DNA from: Rathayibacter iranicus NCPPB 2253 = VKM Ac-1602 | Lineage (GTDB): Bacteria > Actinomycetota > Actinomycetes > Actinomycetales > Microbacteriaceae | Reading direction: 5' to 3' | Length of the DNA stretch: 64,000 nucleotides | NCBI RefSeq assembly: GCF_003149025.1 | Contig: NZ_QGDV01000005.1 | Location: forward strand, 62,001-126,000 | In this document: positions 26,493 to 35,747 of the stretch, one piece after another | Layout: each line of letters opens with the position of its first letter | Position numbering within the stretch: position 1 is the first letter of the stretch | The notes under the pieces: generated by a model | Told to the model about the DNA's origin: nothing | The model's input: only the letters and a program-made list of their open reading frames with translations | Databases searched by the model: none | Made by a program: the position numbers and the translations under genes

Positions 26493-27689
26493 TCAGCGCA
26501 CCATCCCCGCGAGGCCTGCCACCGCTTCCTCCAGCACCTCGAAGCGCTTGCAGAACGCGAACCGCACGAGCGAGCGGTAGGGCGCCGCGTCCTCCGGTCG
26601 GCAGAATGCGGAGACGGGGACAGCCACCACGCCCGCGAGCCTCGGCAGTTCCCGGCAGAGCGCGACGCCGTCGGCGAAGCCGAGCGGAGCCGCATCCGCG
26701 ACGACGAAATAGCCGCTGGAAGAGGGAGCGACGCCGAAGCCGGCCGCCGCCAGGCCCGCCGAGAGCAGATCGCGCTTCTGAGCGAGGGTTGCCGCGATCC
26801 CGGTGAAGAAAGAGTCGGGCATCCTGAGGCCGAGGGCGACCGCACCCTGGAACGGCGCGCCGCTGACATAGGTGAGGAACTGCTTGACCGCGAGGACCGC
26901 GGTCACCAGCTCCCGCGGCCCGCCGATCCAACCGATCTTCCACCCGGTGGTGCTGAACGTCTTACCCGCGGAGGAAATGGAGAGCGTGCGCTCGAACGCG
27001 CCGGGGAGGGTCGCCAAGGGTACGTGCGGGGTGTCGAAGCGCAGGTGCTCGTAGACCTCGTCGGTGACGATCACCGCGTCATGCCGCTCTGCGAGGCGAA
27101 CGATCTCGTGACGCGTGTCGGCGGAAAGGACGGCGCCGGTCGGGTTGTGCGGATCGTTCACCAGGATGATCCGCGTGCGGTCGGTGACAGCAGCGGCCAG
27201 CTCGTCATGGTCGACGGTGAAGGAGGGACCGCGCAGGCGAACGGTGCGGTGGACACCGCCGGCGAGGGCAATTAGAGCGCCGTACGCGTCGTAGTGCGGA
27301 GTGAAGGTGACGACCTCGTCGCCCGGTTCGAGGAGCGCGAGCAGCGTGGCCGCGAGCGCCTCCGTCGCCCCGGTCGTCACCAGCACGTCACCGTCTGGGT
27401 CGAGTTCGAGGCCGTAGAAGCGGCGCTGATGCGTGGCGATCGCCTCCCGCAGCACCGGGAAGCCCGGCCCGGGCGGGTATTGGTTGACGCCAGAGGCAAT
27501 GGCTGCCTGCGCCGCCTCGAGGACCTCGCGCGGCCCGTCCTCGTCCGGGAAGCCCTGGCCGAGGTTGACTGCACCCGTGCGCTGAGCGAGCGCGCTCATC
27601 TCACTGAAGACGGTTGTTGCGACCTCACCACTCGGGCCGAGAAGGCCCGCGCCGGCTGCTGCGCGTGACCAGGATCCAGAAATACTCAC
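26493..27689 (-). CDS. PLP-dependent aminotransferase (DapC/kynurenine aminotransferase type)
   Basis: A 398-residue fold-type I aminotransferase. NLGQGFPDEDGP lies near the N-terminus, NDPHNPTGAVLS in the middle, and the PLP lysine is in SSAGKTFSTTGWKIGW. These are typical of the branch holding actinobacterial DapC (N-succinyldiaminopimelate aminotransferase) and glutamine-transaminase K/kynurenine aminotransferases. The choice between lysine biosynthesis and methionine-salvage-type transamination cannot be made here; the convergent amidase gene favours the latter slightly. A GTG start at 27689 is used; the family start could be some residues later. Confidence 0.85.
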   Translation of the reverse strand: MSISGSWSRAAAGAGLLGPSGEVATTVFSEMSALAQRTGAVNLGQGFPDEDGPREVLEAAQAAIASGVNQYPPGPGFPVLREAIATHQRRFYGLELDPDGDVLVTTGATEALAATLLALLEPGDEVVTFTPHYDAYGALIALAGGVHRTVRLRGPSFTVDHDELAAAVTDRTRIILVNDPHNPTGAVLSADTRHEIVRLAERHDAVIVTDEVYEHLRFDTPHVPLATLPGAFERTLSISSAGKTFSTTGWKIGWIGGPRELVTAVLAVKQFLTYVSGAPFQGAVALGLRMPDSFFTGIAATLAQKRDLLSAGLAAAGFGVAPSSSGYFVVADAAPLGFADGVALCRELPRLAGVVAVPVSAFCRPEDAAPYRSLVRFAFCKRFEVLEEAVAGLAGMVR

Positions 27690-27806
27690 TCTTCCAGTGT
27701 GCCCGGTCGGGTGACCGTGACGGTTTCATTTCGCGCTCGCAGCCTCGTCATAAGAAACGCTCAGGTACGCTCGCCAAGCTATCCCCGCTTGGAAGGAGCA
27801 GCACCC

Positions 27807-29348
27807 ATGACCGAGAGTCACGAGGGTCCTCGTCAGCCGGAGGAACCCACTACGCCGTCGGAGTCCGGCGCCCGAGAGGCGACCGAGCGCACACCCGGCG
27901 AGATCTCCGGAGCGTCGTCCTCGACCACCGGGCCCACCGAGCCGATCCACCAGGGCGGGAACCCGACCGAACCCTACCCCTCCGCTCCTCAGCCTCCGTA
28001 CACGCCGAACGCCACGGTTGGCAACGAAGCGCAACCTGTCTCGCAGTCCGCCCGCTACGGCCAGTACGCGCCTCCCGCGCCCAATACGCTGCATGGCTCC
28101 GAGCAGCCGCCCATCGCGAGCGCCTTCGGCACTGAACACTCCGCGGCTTCTTCCTCAGGCACGCGCCGCGCCGGCGTCGGCGTCGTCGCGGCGCTCGCCA
28201 TCGGCGCGGTCGTCGGAGGCGTCGCCGGAGCCGGCGTGTTCGGCCTGTGGTCCGCTTCCAACGGAGGTGGGACGCGCGTGGTCTCGACCGGCGGCGCGCA
28301 GACGATCACCGTGAACAACGCCGAGGACGCCACGACCGCCACCGCGGTCGCCGCCAAGGCGAGCCCGAGCGTCGTGACCATCTTGGTCAAGAACGGGAAC
28401 GGGGAAGGGGGCGGCGGCTCGGGAATCGTGCTCTCGAAGGACGGATACGTGTTGACCAACACGCACGTTGTCACTGTCGGCGGCACGACGTCCAGCCCGA
28501 CTGTCTCTGTCTCCACCAGCGATGGGCGCATCTTCGACGCCACTATCGTGGGCACCGATCCGACCCTCGATCTCGCCGTCATCAAGCTCACGGGAGCGAC
28601 GGACCTCAGTCCGATGACGTTCGCGGACTCCACGAAGGTCAACGTCGGCGACACCGCTGTTGCGATCGGTGCTCCTTTCAGTCTGCCCGGCACAGTCACC
28701 GACGGCATCGTGAGCGCACTCAACCGCAGCATTTCGGTCGCCTCCTCGGCGCCGCCGAGTGAGACCGGTGACAAGTCGAGCGGCGGCGGCGACAGCCCGT
28801 TCAACTTCGACCTCCCCGGTCAGCAGCAGCCGGCTCAGGCCCGGAGTTCGGTCTCGCTGCCGGTCATCCAGACCGATGCGTCGATCAACCCCGGCAATTC
28901 TGGCGGGGCCCTGCTCAACAGCGATGGTCAGCTCATCGGTGTCAACGTCGCTATCTACAGCGCCGAAAAGTCCTCCTCCGGTTCGGAGGCAGGCAGCGTC
29001 GGCCTCGGCTTCGCCATCCCCAGCTCGGTCGCCGAGCGCGTCTCGAAGGAGATCATCGCGAACGGCTCGGTCTCGCACGGCCTGCTCGGTGCGAGTGTGG
29101 GCGACTCGGTCGAGGGCGTGCTCGGCGCGACGATCGAGAGCGTAGCGGGAGGGGGGGGCGCTTCGGCCGCCGGTCTCGCCAAGGGCGACATCATTACGGG
29201 CATCGGAGGCGTCCCGGTCACGAGTGGCACCGATCTCACCGCTCAGGTGCGCTCGCATCCCGCGAACGCCGAGGTCGAGCTGACCTACGTGCGTAACGGC
29301 CAGGCATACGAGGCGAAGGCGACGCTGGGTCAGATGGCCACGAACTGA
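27807..29348 (+). CDS. HtrA/DegP-like membrane-anchored serine protease
   Basis: A 513-residue protein. It has a 115-residue Pro/Ser/Thr-rich cytoplasmic N-terminus, one membrane helix (GVGVVAALAIGAVVGGVAGAGVFG), a trypsin-like domain and a C-terminal PDZ domain. The triad is visible: H220 in TNTHVV, D255 in LDLAVIK and S365 in GNSGGAL. HtrA-type proteases degrade or refold damaged envelope proteins. The frame is open further upstream, but the ATG at 27807 has a strong ribosome site (GGAAGGAG) and fits the family. A Gly/Ser insertion (about 315-340) separates strands before the catalytic Ser. Confidence 0.92.
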   Translation: MTESHEGPRQPEEPTTPSESGAREATERTPGEISGASSSTTGPTEPIHQGGNPTEPYPSAPQPPYTPNATVGNEAQPVSQSARYGQYAPPAPNTLHGSEQPPIASAFGTEHSAASSSGTRRAGVGVVAALAIGAVVGGVAGAGVFGLWSASNGGGTRVVSTGGAQTITVNNAEDATTATAVAAKASPSVVTILVKNGNGEGGGGSGIVLSKDGYVLTNTHVVTVGGTTSSPTVSVSTSDGRIFDATIVGTDPTLDLAVIKLTGATDLSPMTFADSTKVNVGDTAVAIGAPFSLPGTVTDGIVSALNRSISVASSAPPSETGDKSSGGGDSPFNFDLPGQQQPAQARSSVSLPVIQTDASINPGNSGGALLNSDGQLIGVNVAIYSAEKSSSGSEAGSVGLGFAIPSSVAERVSKEIIANGSVSHGLLGASVGDSVEGVLGATIESVAGGGGASAAGLAKGDIITGIGGVPVTSGTDLTAQVRSHPANAEVELTYVRNGQAYEAKATLGQMATN

Positions 29349-29361
29349 CTCTCGCCAGCAC

Positions 29362-29397
29362 CGGTAGCCCTCGCGGAGTCGTCCGCGGGGGCTACCG
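29362..29397 (+). terminator. Strong hairpin, probable terminator
   Basis: CGGTAGCCCTCGCGG (29362-29376) pairs with CCGCGGGGGCTACCG (29383-29397), with one G-T wobble, around a six-base loop, 13 bases after the htrA-like stop. No T-run follows, so it is a GC-rich terminator without a U-tract, or a processing site. Confidence 0.7.
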
Positions 29398-29570
29398 CTA
29401 CGTCCTGCCGCACGTCGGATGCTCCGCCGCACGCTCGAAGGCCGAGTCCAGCGTGCGGTGCGGCGCAGGGCGCGGCTAGCGGCCGTGGGCCAAAAGGTCA
29501 GCCGCTGATAGTGTGACGAGTCCTGCGTCCGCGCACTGACCCGGCGCCCGAGCCCGCACGAACTGGACCC

Positions 29571-30653
29571 ATGCAGCCCGAGACCTCGACGGACGACCTC
29601 TCCGGCCTGCCGGGCGTGTCGTACGTCATGCCCGTGCTGAACGAGGTCACCCACGTGCGCGCGGCAGTCGATTCGTTGCTGGGCCAGGACTACTCTGGGC
29701 CGTTCGACATCGTGCTCGCCCTCGCGCCGAGCATCGACGGCACCGAGGAACTCGTCGCCGAACTCAGCGCGGCCGATCCGCGGATCCGCGTCGTGGACAA
29801 CGAGGTCGGTTCCACGCCCGCGGGGCTCAATGCGGCCATTCGCGCCTCGCGGTACCCGGTGGTCGTGCGAGTAGACGCGCACTCCGTGCTGCCGCCCGAG
29901 TACGCGCGCACGGCGGTCGAGGCGCTCCAGCGCTCCGGGGCCGCGAACGTCGGCGGGGTGATGGCAGCAGAGGGGATCACCCCCTTTCAGAGGGCCGTCG
30001 CCCGCGCCTACGGCTCCCGGATCGGCCTGGGCGGCACCCCGCACCACGTCGGGGGGCAGGAGGGTCCGGCCGACACGGTCTACCTCGGAGTCTTTCGCCG
30101 CTCGGCGCTCGCGCGTGCAGGCCTCTTCGACGAGCGCTTCAAGCGCGGTCAGGACTGGGAGCTGAACCGGCGTCTGCGCGAGGGCGGCGAGGTTGTCTGG
30201 TTCACTCCGCGTCTCACCGTGACCTATCGGCCGCGGCCATCGCTGCGCGCGCTGCTGCGCCAGTTCCTCTCGACCGGGATGTGGCGCGGCGAGCTGACTC
30301 GGATGTTCCCGGCCTCGCGCTCGCTCCGCTACTTCGCCCCGCCGCTGCTCGTGGCGCTGCTCGCGCTCGGGCTCGTCGCGGGCCTGGGCGGAGTCGCGCA
30401 GGCGCTCACCCACGCGGCACCGTGGCTGCTGCTCGGCTGTGCGGTCCCGGTGGGCTATCTCCTCGTGGTCGCCGCCGCGGCACTCGCGGTCGCACGGCAG
30501 GACGGTGCCCGTGCGATGCTGTGGTTCGCCGTGGTCATCCCGGCGATCCACGTCGCCTGGGGCACCGGCTTCGTGCTCGGCTTCGCCGGGTTGACCAGCA
30601 ACATCTCCGCCCACCGCCACCAGCCGCGGTCCGACTCGCCGAGGGGCGCATGA
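29571..30653 (+). CDS. Family 2 glycosyltransferase (ExoA-like), membrane-bound
   Basis: A 360-residue GT-A fold glycosyltransferase. The nucleotide-sugar part starts with VSYVMPVLNE; the DxD-like VRVDAHS and the acceptor-side GQDWELNRRLR follow. The C-terminal quarter has two or three hydrophobic segments (LLVALLALGLVAGLGGV and later), so it acts at the membrane. The layout resembles ExoA-type enzymes that extend exopolysaccharide repeats. It overlaps the next gene as ATGA, and with the following two genes forms a surface-glycopolymer operon. The sugar donor is unknown. Confidence 0.85.
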   Translation: MQPETSTDDLSGLPGVSYVMPVLNEVTHVRAAVDSLLGQDYSGPFDIVLALAPSIDGTEELVAELSAADPRIRVVDNEVGSTPAGLNAAIRASRYPVVVRVDAHSVLPPEYARTAVEALQRSGAANVGGVMAAEGITPFQRAVARAYGSRIGLGGTPHHVGGQEGPADTVYLGVFRRSALARAGLFDERFKRGQDWELNRRLREGGEVVWFTPRLTVTYRPRPSLRALLRQFLSTGMWRGELTRMFPASRSLRYFAPPLLVALLALGLVAGLGGVAQALTHAAPWLLLGCAVPVGYLLVVAAAALAVARQDGARAMLWFAVVIPAIHVAWGTGFVLGFAGLTSNISAHRHQPRSDSPRGA

Positions 30654-31444
30654 CCACGAGACCCCGCTCTCTCGCCGAACTTCGAGCGGTCACGCAACCG
30701 CCGGACGTCCGCGGGCGCCGCAACGCCGAGCACTGGACCGCCTCGCTGTACCTCCGCCGCCTCTCGCCGTACCTGACCTGGCTGCTCGTGCGGACGCCGA
30801 TCTCGGCGAACGGCGTGACGGGGCTGATGATTCTGGTGGGCTGGAGTGCCGCCGCCGCGCTGGTGATTCCGGGAATTGCCGGGGCCGCGCTGGCGCTGCT
30901 CCTCGGCCAGGTGCAGATGCTCGTCGACTGTTGCGACGGTGAGGTCGCGCGTTGGCGCCGCACCTCGTCGCCGGCGGGCGTGTTTTTGGACAAGGTGGGC
31001 CACTACACGACGGAGGCGCTGATCCCGATCGCCCTCGGCCTCCGCGCGGCGGGCTTCCCGTTCGAGGCGCCGGAGGATTTCCTCTGGACGAGCGTGGGCT
31101 TCGCGCTCGCGCTCGTGATCGTGCTGAACAAGGCCTTGAACGACATGGTGCATGTCGCGCGGGCGAACGCGGGGCTGACGAAGTTGGCCGACACGAAGGG
31201 AGAGGCGGCTGTGTCCTCTTCCGGACTGGCACGCTTGCGCCGCGCGGCCCGTTTCCTGCCGTTCCACCGGCTCTACCACTCCGTCGAGCTGACCATGCTG
31301 GCGTTCGCCGCAGCCCTGGTGGGCCTCGTCGTGGGAGCGGGGATCGCCGATCGTGTCTTGGTCGGGGCGCTGCTGCCACTCGCCCTGCTCGCTCTGGTGG
31401 GTCATTTCGTCGCGATCATGGCCTCTCGGCGTGTTCGCGCCTGA
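30650..31444 (+). CDS. CDP-alcohol phosphatidyltransferase family, altered motif
   Basis: A 264-residue integral membrane enzyme of the family that transfers a phosphoalcohol from a CDP donor. The signature is D93xxDG97xxAR101, then G110xxxD114, but the last Asp, normally the catalytic base, is H118 (GVFLDKVGHYTTEA). The bulk of the motif is intact, so this is either a subfamily with a His in this place or an enzyme with changed chemistry. Position between two glycosyltransferases, with four-base and 14-base overlaps, suggests transfer of a phospho-polyol or inositol-like group to a glycolipid or polymer. The ATG at 30650 is chosen because it overlaps the preceding stop; a longer frame upstream is a shadow of the glycosyltransferase gene. 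Confidence 0.8.
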   Translation: MTTRPRSLAELRAVTQPPDVRGRRNAEHWTASLYLRRLSPYLTWLLVRTPISANGVTGLMILVGWSAAAALVIPGIAGAALALLLGQVQMLVDCCDGEVARWRRTSSPAGVFLDKVGHYTTEALIPIALGLRAAGFPFEAPEDFLWTSVGFALALVIVLNKALNDMVHVARANAGLTKLADTKGEAAVSSSGLARLRRAARFLPFHRLYHSVELTMLAFAAALVGLVVGAGIADRVLVGALLPLALLALVGHFVAIMASRRVRA

Positions 31445-32306
31445 GCCGAGGGTCGGAGTCGTCGTGCTCAGCCAGGGAACGCGGCCCGATGACCTCGCCG
31501 TGGGCCTCGCGAGCGTGCGTGCGCAGGAGGGGGTCGAACTGGACGTCGTCTGCGTCGGTAACGGCTGGGAGCCCGAGAGCCTGCCCGACGGTGTGCGCGC
31601 GCTCGCGCTCCCCGAGAATCTCGGCATCCCCGCGGGTCGCAACGCCGGAGCGGCCGTCGTCGAAGGGGAGTACCTGTTCTTCCTGGATGACGATGCTCGC
31701 GTACCCTCGCCGCGCTTCCTGCTCGACTCCGTAGCCCTGCTCGCGTCACCGCGCCGGATCGGGCTCGTGCAGCCCCGGGTCGACAGCACCGACGGCTCGC
31801 CGAGCCCGCGGCGGTGGATTCCGCGCATCCGCAAGGGCGACCCACGTCGCTCCGGCCCCGTCTTCTCGGTGTGGGAGGGAGCCGTCGTGCTGCGCCGCGA
31901 TGTCTTCGCCCAGGCGGGCGGCTGGGCCGCTCCCTTCTTCTATGCGCACGAGGGTATCGAGCTGGCGTGGCGGGTCTGGGGCACCGGTCGCACGGTCTGG
32001 TACGCCGGCGATCTCGTCGCGCAGCATCCGGTTATCCAGCCGACCCGTCATGCGGACTACTACCGGCTGAACGCGCGGAACCGGGTCTGGCTCGCGCGGC
32101 GCAACCTCGCCGCTCCGCTCGCCGCGGCCTATATCGGCTCGTGGACGGCGATCCAGTGCCTGCGCTGGCGCCGCGACCAGGCCGCCCTGCGTGCGTGGTG
32201 GGCCGGCTGGCGGGAGGGCTGGCGATCCGATCCGGGTGGGCGGCGCGTGCTCTCGGCGCGCACGGTGCTCCGGATGACGTTCGCCGGGCGTCCGCCGATC
32301 GTCTAG
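31431..32306 (+). CDS. Family 2 glycosyltransferase, rhamnosyl-type
   Basis: About 291 residues. A GT-A core starts RVGVVVLSQGTRPDDLAVGL; the ribose-side ENLGIPAGRNAGA and the metal-binding FFLDDDARVPSP are clear, and WEGAVVLRRDVF with HEGIELAWRVW follow as the acceptor half. This pattern is common in rhamnosyl- and galactofuranosyl-like transferases. The exact start is uncertain; GTG at 31431 overlaps the CDP-alcohol gene by 14 bases. The C-terminus has a hydrophobic patch and basic helices that may sit on the membrane. Confidence 0.82.
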   Translation: MFAPEPRVGVVVLSQGTRPDDLAVGLASVRAQEGVELDVVCVGNGWEPESLPDGVRALALPENLGIPAGRNAGAAVVEGEYLFFLDDDARVPSPRFLLDSVALLASPRRIGLVQPRVDSTDGSPSPRRWIPRIRKGDPRRSGPVFSVWEGAVVLRRDVFAQAGGWAAPFFYAHEGIELAWRVWGTGRTVWYAGDLVAQHPVIQPTRHADYYRLNARNRVWLARRNLAAPLAAAYIGSWTAIQCLRWRRDQAALRAWWAGWREGWRSDPGGRRVLSARTVLRMTFAGRPPIV

Positions 32307-32348
32307 CATCGGGGAATCCGCCCCCGCCGGGGCCCCGAAAGGACGACG

Positions 32349-34271
32349 GTGTTCGATTCGACTCAGCTCTCCCCGACCGAGCGTGCCAAAGCGGAGGCGA
32401 GGCTCGCTGAGCCGGATCTCCTCGCGGCCGTCCGCGGACGCCTCGGCCCCGTCGATGACGAGTTCCGTGAGCGGCTCGACGCGCACCTCCCGCGGTTGGT
32501 TGAACTGCTATCCGCGGTCTACGTGGGCCGCGACGACCTCGCCGACCAGCTCGTCGCGATCGTCGAACTCGCTGCCGCCTCGTGGGAGGAGCGGCCCGAA
32601 GAGTTGCGAGCCCACGACCGTGCCCGCGAGCTGAACCCGGACTGGTTCCTCTCGAACAAGGCGCTCGGCGGTGTCTGCTACGTCGATCGCTTCGCCGTCG
32701 ATCTCGAGGGTCTGCGCGCTGAAATCCCGTACTTCTGCGAGATTGGGCTGAACTACCTGCACCTGATGCCGCTGTTCGATGCACCGGAGGGGGAGTCGGA
32801 CGGCGGCTACGCCGTGTCGAGTTATCGGCGGGTGCGGCCCGATCTGGGCGACATGGAGCAGTTGCGCCTGCTGGCCGCCGAGCTGCGCGAGCAGGGCATT
32901 GCGCTGGTCGTCGACTTCGTCTTCAACCACACATCGAACGAGCACGAGTGGGCGCAGCGGGCGCTGGCCGGCGAGCAGCGTTTCGAGGACTACTACTGGA
33001 TCTTCCCGGATCGTGAGCAGCCGGACGCCTTCGAGCGCACCACCCGCGAGATTTTCCCCGACGATCATCCCGGCTCCTTTGTGCAGCTCGAGGACGGCCG
33101 CTGGGTGTGGACGACGTTCCACCGCTACCAGTGGGACCTCAACTACGCCAACCCAGAAGTGTTCCGTGCCATGGCGGGGGAGATGCTGTTCCTCGCCAAT
33201 CAGGGCATCGACGCCCTACGGATGGACGCGGTGGCGTTCATCTGGAAGGAGCTCGGCACGAGCTGCGAGTCGCAGCCGCAGGCGCACCTCCTCTTGCGCG
33301 CGTTCAACGAGGTCTGCCGCCTGGCGGCTCCGGCGCTGTTGTTCAAGTCCGAGGCGATCGTGCATCCCGACGAGGTGATCGAGTACATCGATGTCGAGGA
33401 GTGCCAGCTCTCGTATAACCCGCTGCAGATGGCGCTGACCTGGGAGGCGCTGGCCACGCGCGACGTTCGTCTGCTCTCCCACGCGTTGGAGCGTCGGCAT
33501 GCGCTGCCCGCGGGCACGGCCTGGGTCAACTATGTGCGCGGCCATGACGACATCGGCTGGACCTTCGCCGACGAAGACGCGGCCGAGCTGGGGATCGACG
33601 CGGCCGGGCATCGGAGGTTCCTGAACGACTTCTACACCGGCCACTTCGACGGGACCTTCGCCCGCGGAGTGCCGTTCCAAGAGAATCCGCGGACGGGGGA
33701 CCGGCGCGTATCGGGGACGACGGCCTCGCTGGCCGGGATCGAGGCAGGCGATCCCTACGGCATCGACCGAGTCCTCCTCGCGCACTCGATCATGCTGAGT
33801 TCCGGCGGACTGCCACTGCTCTACCTCGGTGATGAGGTCGCTCAGCTCAACGATCACAGCTACCTCGACGACCCCGAGAAGGCCGGTGATTCGCGGTGGG
33901 TCAATCGGCCCCGGCGCCCTCGGGAACGCTACGCCGAGCGCGAGGTCCCGGGGACGGCAGCGAGCGAGATTTTCGGCGGGCTCCTGCACTTGATCGCTGT
34001 GCGCAAGGCGACGCCGATGTTCGCGGGCACTGCGCTGACCAGCTTCGATGCGGTGAACGACCATGTCTTGGGCTACCAGCGCCCGGGCGACGGCGAGGCG
34101 GTGCTGGTGCTCGTCAACGTGTCGGAGGAGGTGCAGGAGGTTGCGCCCCAGCGCTTTGGTGGGTTCGTCCCGGAGGCGGTTGACCTGGTCACCGAGACCG
34201 GCGTCGACTTGCGCGAGGGCTTCCGGCTGGCGCCGCTCCAGTTCGTCTGGTTGCGGGTGACCCCGGTCTAA
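32349..34271 (+). CDS. Amylosucrase (GH13)
   Basis: A 640-residue glucan-building alpha-amylase family enzyme; Neisseria amylosucrase is 636. Catalytic residues line up with a constant offset of seven from the Neisseria enzyme as I recall it: nucleophile D293 (ALRMDAVAF), acid/base E335 (LFKSEAIV), and H399-D400 (VRGHDDIGW). VVDFVFNHTSNEH is the first conserved region and the N-terminal helical domain is present. The enzyme uses sucrose to extend alpha-1,4-glucan and releases fructose. GTG start follows GAAAGGA. Its place inside a surface-polymer cluster is unusual; it may simply be an independent gene, or it may link sucrose use to polymer or glycogen formation. Confidence 0.93.
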   Translation: MFDSTQLSPTERAKAEARLAEPDLLAAVRGRLGPVDDEFRERLDAHLPRLVELLSAVYVGRDDLADQLVAIVELAAASWEERPEELRAHDRARELNPDWFLSNKALGGVCYVDRFAVDLEGLRAEIPYFCEIGLNYLHLMPLFDAPEGESDGGYAVSSYRRVRPDLGDMEQLRLLAAELREQGIALVVDFVFNHTSNEHEWAQRALAGEQRFEDYYWIFPDREQPDAFERTTREIFPDDHPGSFVQLEDGRWVWTTFHRYQWDLNYANPEVFRAMAGEMLFLANQGIDALRMDAVAFIWKELGTSCESQPQAHLLLRAFNEVCRLAAPALLFKSEAIVHPDEVIEYIDVEECQLSYNPLQMALTWEALATRDVRLLSHALERRHALPAGTAWVNYVRGHDDIGWTFADEDAAELGIDAAGHRRFLNDFYTGHFDGTFARGVPFQENPRTGDRRVSGTTASLAGIEAGDPYGIDRVLLAHSIMLSSGGLPLLYLGDEVAQLNDHSYLDDPEKAGDSRWVNRPRRPRERYAEREVPGTAASEIFGGLLHLIAVRKATPMFAGTALTSFDAVNDHVLGYQRPGDGEAVLVLVNVSEEVQEVAPQRFGGFVPEAVDLVTETGVDLREGFRLAPLQFVWLRVTPV

Positions 34272-34284
34272 GGGGTTCGCGGTA

Positions 34285-34299
34285 CCCCCGATCCGGGGG
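34285..34299 (+). terminator. Short GC hairpin after amylosucrase
   Basis: CCCCCG (34285-34290), loop ATC, CGGGGG (34294-34299), 14 bases past the stop. No T-run follows, so this is a weak terminator candidate only. Confidence 0.4.
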
Positions 34300-34316
34300 C
34301 CGTCGCCGGTAGCCTG

Positions 34317-35612
34317 ATGAGGATGACTTCCGCCCCTCGCGACCTCCTCGACCGCCTCCGTACCGACGCGCGCCTCGCCGTCACGATGGCCGGTGAGCTG
34401 CTGGCGGCCCGGCGGGCCCGCGGCTCGGTCGCGCGCCTGCTCGCCGCGCGCGGTCCTCTGCCGCAGGGCCGCTTCGACGTGGGCGTCTACTTCGCCGACG
34501 GCGACATCAATCTTTACCAGGTGCGGCAGTGGTACCGGCCACTCGCCCAGCTCGCGCGGACGCATCCGGTCGTACTGCTCAGCCGCACCGCGAGCGCCGC
34601 CGACGTCTTGCTGCGCGAAAGCCCGATCCCGGTCGCCTACGTCCGCTCGGTCGCCGACCTCGAGAGCACCATCGCGAGCCAGCCGCTGCGCGTGATCCTG
34701 TATGTCAATCAGAACGCGCGCAACTTCCAGATGATGCGGTATGGGCGCCGCTGGCACGTCTTCGTCAACCACGGCGAGAGCGACAAGATGTACATGACGA
34801 CCAATCAGTTCAAGGCGTACGACTACAGCCTGATCGCCGGAGACGCCGCACTCGCCCGTCTGCACCGCGTGCTCTGGAACTATGACTTCGAGACTCGCGC
34901 TCTGGCCATTGGGCGCCCGCAGGCCGACCACTTCGCAGGCGACACACCTTTCGAGCCGGACGAGCGCCGGGTCATCCTCTACGCGCCGACCTGGGAGGGC
35001 GACCGGCCGGCGGCGGGATACGGCTCGATCCGTAGCCACGGCGTCGCGCTCGTTCGGGCGCTGCTCGCCGATCACCGCTTTCGCGTGGTGTACCGCCCGC
35101 ACCCGAGAAGCGGCGCCGTCGACTCCGACTACGCGGCGGCGGACCGTGAGATCGTTGCGATGATCGCCTCCGCGAACGCCGCCGACCCTGCCGCCCGGCA
35201 CGTGCACGACACCGGTGCCGAACTCGGCTGGCAACTAGCGGTCGCCGACCTCGCGGTGCTCGACGTGTCGGCGATGGTCTACGACCGGCTCGCGACGGGA
35301 CGACCACTGCTGGTGACCCGGCCGACGAGTTCCGCGGCCGACGTGGATGAGTCCGGCTATCTGGGCGACGCGGAGTGGCTGCTCGCCGAGGACGCCGCCG
35401 CGGTCGTTGCGCGAATCGAGACGGCCGAGCACGACACTGTGGCAATCGAGCGGTTGCAGCGCTGGGTGGCCCACTACTTCGGTGATACATCGCCTGGAGC
35501 CGCGACCCGCCGATTTGAGGCGGCACTCGAGCATCTGCTCGCCGAGTGGGAGCGGCATGCCGCCCTCCACCGTGACGACGCGGTCATCGACGACCACGAT
35601 CCCGAGGGCTGA
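34317..35612 (+). CDS. CDP-glycerol glycerophosphotransferase-like protein
   Basis: A 431-residue GT-B-like protein of the TagB/TagF family. The C-terminal half shows LYAPTWEGDR, VVYRPHPRSG and the donor-site LDVSAMVYDRLATGRPL, the pattern used to transfer glycerol- or ribitol-phosphate to teichoic-acid-like polymers. No membrane span is seen, so it is probably peripheral. It fits the neighbouring glycosyltransferases and the TagGH-like exporter at 41.5-43.2 kb. Start may be ATG 34317 or the second ATG at 34323. Confidence 0.8.
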   Translation: MRMTSAPRDLLDRLRTDARLAVTMAGELLAARRARGSVARLLAARGPLPQGRFDVGVYFADGDINLYQVRQWYRPLAQLARTHPVVLLSRTASAADVLLRESPIPVAYVRSVADLESTIASQPLRVILYVNQNARNFQMMRYGRRWHVFVNHGESDKMYMTTNQFKAYDYSLIAGDAALARLHRVLWNYDFETRALAIGRPQADHFAGDTPFEPDERRVILYAPTWEGDRPAAGYGSIRSHGVALVRALLADHRFRVVYRPHPRSGAVDSDYAAADREIVAMIASANAADPAARHVHDTGAELGWQLAVADLAVLDVSAMVYDRLATGRPLLVTRPTSSAADVDESGYLGDAEWLLAEDAAAVVARIETAEHDTVAIERLQRWVAHYFGDTSPGAATRRFEAALEHLLAEWERHAALHRDDAVIDDHDPEG

Positions 35613-35747
35613 CTCCGCGACTCCGCTCGCCCTGCTGCTCTGGCAGTTCGCTCGTGGACGGTGCCTCGATCAGGCGACGGAACCAGCTCGCGTCAAGGGT
35701 GGGCGGCGCCGCCGGGAGGCCCGCCCGGGTTTCGATACGCTCGATCC

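Noticed and set aside
28155-30620. 821-codon minus-strand frame
   Set aside because: Antisense to the htrA-like and ExoA-like genes, whose catalytic motifs are clear; no recognisable protein features.
33216-35234. 672-codon minus-strand frame
   Set aside because: Opposite amylosucrase and the glycerophosphotransferase-like gene; composition is that of a shadow frame.
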